Below, in pieces: positions 60,430 to 64,000 of a DNA stretch of 64,000 bases. The stretch's first letter is position 1. Each line of letters starts with the position of its first letter. The notes beneath the pieces are model-generated. The model had not been told where the DNA came from, did not search any database, and saw nothing but the letters and a program-made list of their open reading frames with translations. A program made the translations under genes and the position numbers. Origin of the DNA: Bacillus sp. sid0103 (GTDB lineage: Bacteria; Bacillota; Bacilli; Bacillales_B; DSM-18226); the NCBI RefSeq assembly GCF_019219025.1, contig NZ_JAHUWN010000011.1, forward strand, positions 1 through 64,000. The letters run 5' to 3'.

Positions 60430-61490
60430 TGGACAAGAAACATGACCAGCCTGCAAATCATTCCGCAGATCTAGAGTTAGAATTAAAAAAATCGATGCAG
60501 GAATTAGTTGATATAAAGTTTGCGCTTGATGAATCTTCAATTGTAGCCATCACCAATTCTCGAGGCATGATTACATATGTGAATGATCAATTTTGTCATA
60601 TCTCGAAATATTCGAGAGAAGAACTGTTGGGGCAAGATCATCGAATTGTCAATTCCGGATACCATTCAAGAGATTTCTTTAAAGAAATGTGGAGAACAAT
60701 TGGGACCGGAAAAGTATGGAAAGGCGAAATCTGCAATAGGGCAAAAGATGGGACCTATTATTGGGTAGATACCACGATTGTTCCTTTTTTTAATGACCAG
60801 GGAAAACCGTACCAATACTTGGCGATTCGTTATGAAATTACCGAGCGAAAGAGAGTCGAACGGGAGCTGCAAAAAATGATGACAACCATCATCAACGTTC
60901 AAGAAGAAGAACGAAAACGATTGTCACGTAATTTACACGATGGGATTGGTCAAAACCTTTATAGTCATTTGATCACCATAAACCGTCTCTTAGCCGAAAT
61001 GGACCATCCGCTTCTTCTGCAGATGCAAACCGAAGCAACCGAATTGATTGAAGAAATCCGTGAAATCTCATGGGAGCTGCGTCCCTCCGTACTAGATGAC
61101 CTGGGATTAGTACCAGCGATTCGGTCGTTTTTATCCCGTTATTCTGATCATTACAATATTGATGTGTATTTTGAATGCGTGTTAAATCGACGCTTGGATA
61201 TCAGAATAGAACTCACAATTTACCGGATCATACAGGAGGCGCTCACGAATGTTCGCAAATATGCGGAAGTTGCCCAAGCGAAAGTCACTATTAGAGAAAT
61301 AGATGATGTCATCAGAGTAATGATTGAGGATAAAGGAAAGGGGTTTGATGTAAAGAATCAAACCGTTGGTGTTGGTTTGTTTAGTATGGATGAGCGAGCA
61401 CGCTCGGTGGGTGGAGAGCTAGTCATTAGTTCTTCTCCAGGGAAGGGGACTAAATTGATATTGGAAGTACCGAGTATGAATGTAGAATAG
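60429..61490 (+). CDS. PAS-domain histidine kinase (NreB-like)
   Basis: 353 residues: PAS with PAC (about 25-140, VAITNSRGMITYVND...NRAKDGTYYWVDTTIVPFF), then HisKA_3 with LSRNLHDGIGQNLYS and HATPase with EALTNVRKYA and GKGFD. The staphylococcal NreB PAS carries four cysteines for an oxygen-labile Fe-S cluster. Here the PAS has only two, widely spaced, so oxygen sensing by that route is doubtful; it may bind another cofactor or none. Second kinase for the same regulator. Confidence 0.88.
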   Translation: MDKKHDQPANHSADLELELKKSMQELVDIKFALDESSIVAITNSRGMITYVNDQFCHISKYSREELLGQDHRIVNSGYHSRDFFKEMWRTIGTGKVWKGEICNRAKDGTYYWVDTTIVPFFNDQGKPYQYLAIRYEITERKRVERELQKMMTTIINVQEEERKRLSRNLHDGIGQNLYSHLITINRLLAEMDHPLLLQMQTEATELIEEIREISWELRPSVLDDLGLVPAIRSFLSRYSDHYNIDVYFECVLNRRLDIRIELTIYRIIQEALTNVRKYAEVAQAKVTIREIDDVIRVMIEDKGKGFDVKNQTVGVGLFSMDERARSVGGELVISSSPGKGTKLILEVPSMNVE

Positions 61491-61528
61491 AAAAGAACCA
61501 GGCAACGATTAATGCCTGGTTCTTTCTT
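61491..61528. terminator. bidirectional terminator
   Basis: AAAAGAACCAGGCA pairs with TGCCTGGTTCTTTC; shared by the kinase and the convergent glnS. Confidence 0.9.
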
Positions 61529-63184
61529 TTAAATTTTAAATGAGCTTTTTAAAGAAACGATACGGTTAAAGACGAGTTTATCGACGGTTGTATGTTTCGG
61601 ATCGACGTTAAAGTATCCATGTCTAAAGAATTGGAACTTTTCTTGTGGTCTGCTTTCCTTCATGTTCGGCTCGACAAAGCCTTGTAACACCTCAAGCGAA
61701 TTTGGATTTACGTTGTCTAGGAAAGTCTTTTCACTACCGCTTTCATCGTCTGCTTTTTCCAAAATAAGTGGTTCGTAGAGACGGAATTCAGCTGGAACGG
61801 CATGGGCCGCTTCAACCCAATGGATTGTTCCTTTCACCTTTCTGCCCGTAAAGCCGGTTCCACTTTTGGTTTCAGGATCGTAAGTGCAGCGCAGTTCGAC
61901 AACATTACCGTTCGGATCCTTGACAACTTCTTCACATTTAATGAAATAGGCATTTTTTAGCCGGACCTCATTACCAGGGAACAGACGGAAATACTTTTTA
62001 GGCGGTTCTTCCATAAAGTCGTCCTGTTCAATATAAATTTCTCTTGAGAATGGAATTTTCCTCATACCCATTTCAGGATTTTCTGGATTGATTTCTGCAT
62101 CTAGGAGTTCAATTTGTCCTTCTGGGTAATTTGTAATGACAACCTTTAATGGGTTGATCACACCCATGGTTCGCGGTGCTTTCAGTTTTAGGTCTTCGCG
62201 GACAAAGTGTTCTAGCATTTGTGAATCAACTGCCCCAGAACCTTTGTGAACACCGGTTTCCCGGACAAACGCCACAATTGATTCTGGCGTGAAGCCTTTT
62301 CTTCTCATCCCGGAAATGGTTGGCATGCGCGGGTCATCCCAGCCATCCACGAACCCTTCATCTACTAATTGCTTAAGCTTCCGTTTACTCATCACTGTAT
62401 TAGTCACATTTAAGCGGCCGAATTCAATTTGTTGTGGAGTGCTCTCCATTTCGCATTGTTCCACTACCCAATTATAAAGAGGCCGTTGATCTTCAAATTC
62501 AATCGTACAGATGGAGTGGGTTACCCCCTCAATTGCATCTTCAATTGGATGGGCAAAAGCATACATCGGATAAATGCACCACTTGTCACCTGTATTATGA
62601 TGGGTTGCATGGGCAATTCGGTAGATAACAGGATCGCGTAAATTGATATTTGGTGATGACATATCAATTTTCGCTCGTAGAACCTTTTGACCGTTATCAT
62701 AGACACCGTCACGCATCTTTTCAAATAGTTCAAGGTTCTCCTCAATTGACCGAGTTCGGTAAGGGCTATCCTTTCCAGGCTCTGTTAGTGTCCCTCGGTA
62801 TTGGCGGATTTCGTCAGCTGACAAGTCATCAACATAGGCTAACCCTTTTTTAATTAATAGAACCGCACGTTTATACATTTCTTCAAAATAATTAGATGCA
62901 AATAATAAGTTATCCCATTCAAAACCTAACCATTTTACATCCTCTTTGATTGAGTTTACATATTCGATATCTTCTTTTAAAGGATTGGTATCGTCAAAAC
63001 GTAAATTTGTCAACCCGTTAAACTCATCAGCTAAGCCGAAGTTGATGACAATTGATTTTGCATGTCCAATATGTAAATAACCGTTTGGCTCTGGCGGGAA
63101 CCGTGTGATGATTTTGTTGTGCTTTCCAGTTTCAATATCTTTTATCATAATATCTTTAATAAAATTTGATGTGTGATTGTCCAC
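61529..63184 (-). CDS. glnS: glutaminyl-tRNA synthetase
   Basis: About 551 residues, the length of E. coli GlnRS. Class I signature [12 protein letters not shown] and the KMSKS-equivalent VMSKRKL are intact; the C-terminal anticodon-binding barrels follow. It charges tRNA-Gln directly. Most Bacillus use GatCAB transamidation instead, so a GlnRS here suggests acquisition by transfer. I start at the GTG at 63184, since AAAGAGG lies 9 bases upstream; a TTG at 63193 directly abuts that site. Single gene. Confidence 0.92.
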   Translation of the reverse strand: MDNHTSNFIKDIMIKDIETGKHNKIITRFPPEPNGYLHIGHAKSIVINFGLADEFNGLTNLRFDDTNPLKEDIEYVNSIKEDVKWLGFEWDNLLFASNYFEEMYKRAVLLIKKGLAYVDDLSADEIRQYRGTLTEPGKDSPYRTRSIEENLELFEKMRDGVYDNGQKVLRAKIDMSSPNINLRDPVIYRIAHATHHNTGDKWCIYPMYAFAHPIEDAIEGVTHSICTIEFEDQRPLYNWVVEQCEMESTPQQIEFGRLNVTNTVMSKRKLKQLVDEGFVDGWDDPRMPTISGMRRKGFTPESIVAFVRETGVHKGSGAVDSQMLEHFVREDLKLKAPRTMGVINPLKVVITNYPEGQIELLDAEINPENPEMGMRKIPFSREIYIEQDDFMEEPPKKYFRLFPGNEVRLKNAYFIKCEEVVKDPNGNVVELRCTYDPETKSGTGFTGRKVKGTIHWVEAAHAVPAEFRLYEPLILEKADDESGSEKTFLDNVNPNSLEVLQGFVEPNMKESRPQEKFQFFRHGYFNVDPKHTTVDKLVFNRIVSLKSSFKI

Positions 63185-63365
63185 CCTTTTCAACCTCTTT
63201 CATCTTGTCTAGCTCCAGGTCCCGATTAGCAGGCACCCTACGCATTTCATCTTTCATACTACATTATAAATAACATAAATACGGATATTTTTCCATTGTT
63301 CCCATCAAATCATGTATAAAACACGCGTGAAAAGGAAGATTTGGTTATTTTTTCGAAGTTTGGAA

Positions 63366-63395
63366 TTGGCAAGTAGCGGTGAAAAAGACTACAAT
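63366..63395 (+). promoter_or_regulatory. sigma-A promoter of the Gfo/Idh/MocA gene
   Basis: TTGGCA, 18 bases, TACAAT, 36 bases upstream of the ATG. Confidence 0.55.
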
Positions 63396-63431
63396 GGTTT
63401 CTTAAAGGTATATAAAGGAAGGGGAACTCTA

Positions 63432-64000
63432 ATGATTAATTTTGGAACAGTTGGGACAGGATGGATTACAGAATCCTTTATTCAAGCAGCACAACTTAGC
63501 GGTCAATTGCAATTAACGAGTGTCTATTCCCGATCAGAGGAAAAAGCGAAACAACTAGCCGATACATATCATGCTCCAAATTTATACACTGACATAGCAG
63601 AGATGGCTAAGAGTCCAGAGATACAAGCAGTATACATAGCTTCACCAAATTCAGTTCATTTTGAACAAACACTAATGTTTTTGAAAAATAAAAAGCATGT
63701 TATTTGCGAAAAACCAATTTTTTCAACGAGTGCAGAGTTAGCCACAGCCTACCAGACAGCGGAAGAAAATGGCGTTTACTTATTTGAAGCGATCCGTAAT
63801 ATTCATACACCCAATTTCAAAATATTAAAGGACAACCTTCATCTGGCTGGAAAGCTCCGGAGTACAATGCTGCCTTATATCCAATATTCCTCTCGCTATG
63901 ATTTATTTTTACAAGGTGAGGAACCAAATATTTTCTCAGCAAAGTACTCTGGCGGCGCGCTTGTAGATTTAGGTGTTTATCCACTTTATGTCGCGGTCGG
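63432..64000 (+). CDS. Gfo/Idh/MocA-family oxidoreductase, N-terminal part
   Basis: Open from the ATG at 63432 (site AAGGAAGGGG) to the window edge, 189 codons so far, with the stop outside. The N-terminal Rossmann fold reads NFGTVGTGWITESF, and HVICEKPI is the EKP motif of the catalytic site. The C-terminal domain has begun (GGALVDLGVYPL). It should oxidise or reduce a sugar or inositol-type substrate with NAD(P). Specificity is unknown. Confidence 0.88.
   Translation, partial: MINFGTVGTGWITESFIQAAQLSGQLQLTSVYSRSEEKAKQLADTYHAPNLYTDIAEMAKSPEIQAVYIASPNSVHFEQTLMFLKNKKHVICEKPIFSTSAELATAYQTAEENGVYLFEAIRNIHTPNFKILKDNLHLAGKLRSTMLPYIQYSSRYDLFLQGEEPNIFSAKYSGGALVDLGVYPLYVAV

Noticed and set aside
63207..63245. 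GTCTAGCTCCAGG stretch upstream of glnS, like a dispersed Bacillus repeat
   Set aside because: The similarity is short and only partly remembered; no second copy exists in this window to support it.

Overview
The window looks like the chromosome of a low-GC, Gram-positive, spore-forming member of the Bacillaceae. Evidence: strong AGGAGG-type ribosome sites, frequent TTG/GTG starts, an S-box leader, FrlB/O/N/M/D and YfkAB orthologues, KinB-like kinases and a sortase-anchored protein. Neobacillus or a close relative is my inference; no rRNA or other marker gene is present to prove it. I see no tRNA, rRNA, CRISPR or prophage. The only classical mobile DNA is the tail of an IS3-family transposase at the left edge.

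Layout. 1-1.5 kb: IS remnant and a wall-anchored GDSL hydrolase. 1.8-11.8 kb: a fatty-acid or branched-acyl catabolic block (SDR, two acyl-CoA ligases, acyl-CoA dehydrogenase, thiolase, CaiB/BaiF or racemase-like protein) around its own CBS-PAS-AAA+ sigma-54 activator, with two -24/-12 promoters. 11.9-21 kb: housekeeping genes (HAD phosphatase, RecQ, an ABC exporter pair, a formate/nitrite channel, YfkAB, an MFS pump). 21.3-25.2 kb: a SAM-I riboswitch ahead of a sugar-type ABC importer, probably for methylthioribose. 25.4-28.7 kb: an orphan small ORF, PadR plus a DHA2 pump, and YrdB. 28.8-34.8 kb: the fructoselysine operon frlBONMD with convergent frlR. 35-41.6 kb: a split ThrE exporter, a YvpB-like peptidase, and a K+ channel / DUF350 / ATP-grasp ligase / Gly-Ser lipoprotein neighbourhood. 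41.7-49.2 kb: an orphan kinase, a LytS/LytT-type pair followed by CstA (pyruvate-type uptake), and an APC permease. 49.4-53.3 kb: a kinase and an HD-GYP protein sharing one membrane sensor domain, then a 23-residue CxxC peptide and a PqqD-like/M50 membrane protease. 53.5-61.5 kb: a cytoplasmic molybdenum oxidoreductase (nitrate-reductase type) with NarI-like, ferredoxin and Tat-exported Rieske partners, followed by an Nre-like regulatory set. 61.5-64 kb: glutaminyl-tRNA synthetase and the start of a Gfo/Idh/MocA dehydrogenase.

The two observations I consider most novel are these. (1) The sensor/HD-GYP/mini-peptide/RRE-protease locus at 49.4-53.3 kb looks like an undescribed peptide maturation or signalling system. 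(2) A family of intergenic arrays has a different 6-10 bp core at each site but a near-constant period of 21 bp, two helical turns. There are five clear arrays (6.5, 9.0, 17.5, 25.3 and 25.7 kb) and one weaker one (45.6 kb). Also notable are a multi-hairpin element at 37.43-37.58 kb and two copies of a small hairpin-type interspersed repeat at 36.2 and 41.0 kb.
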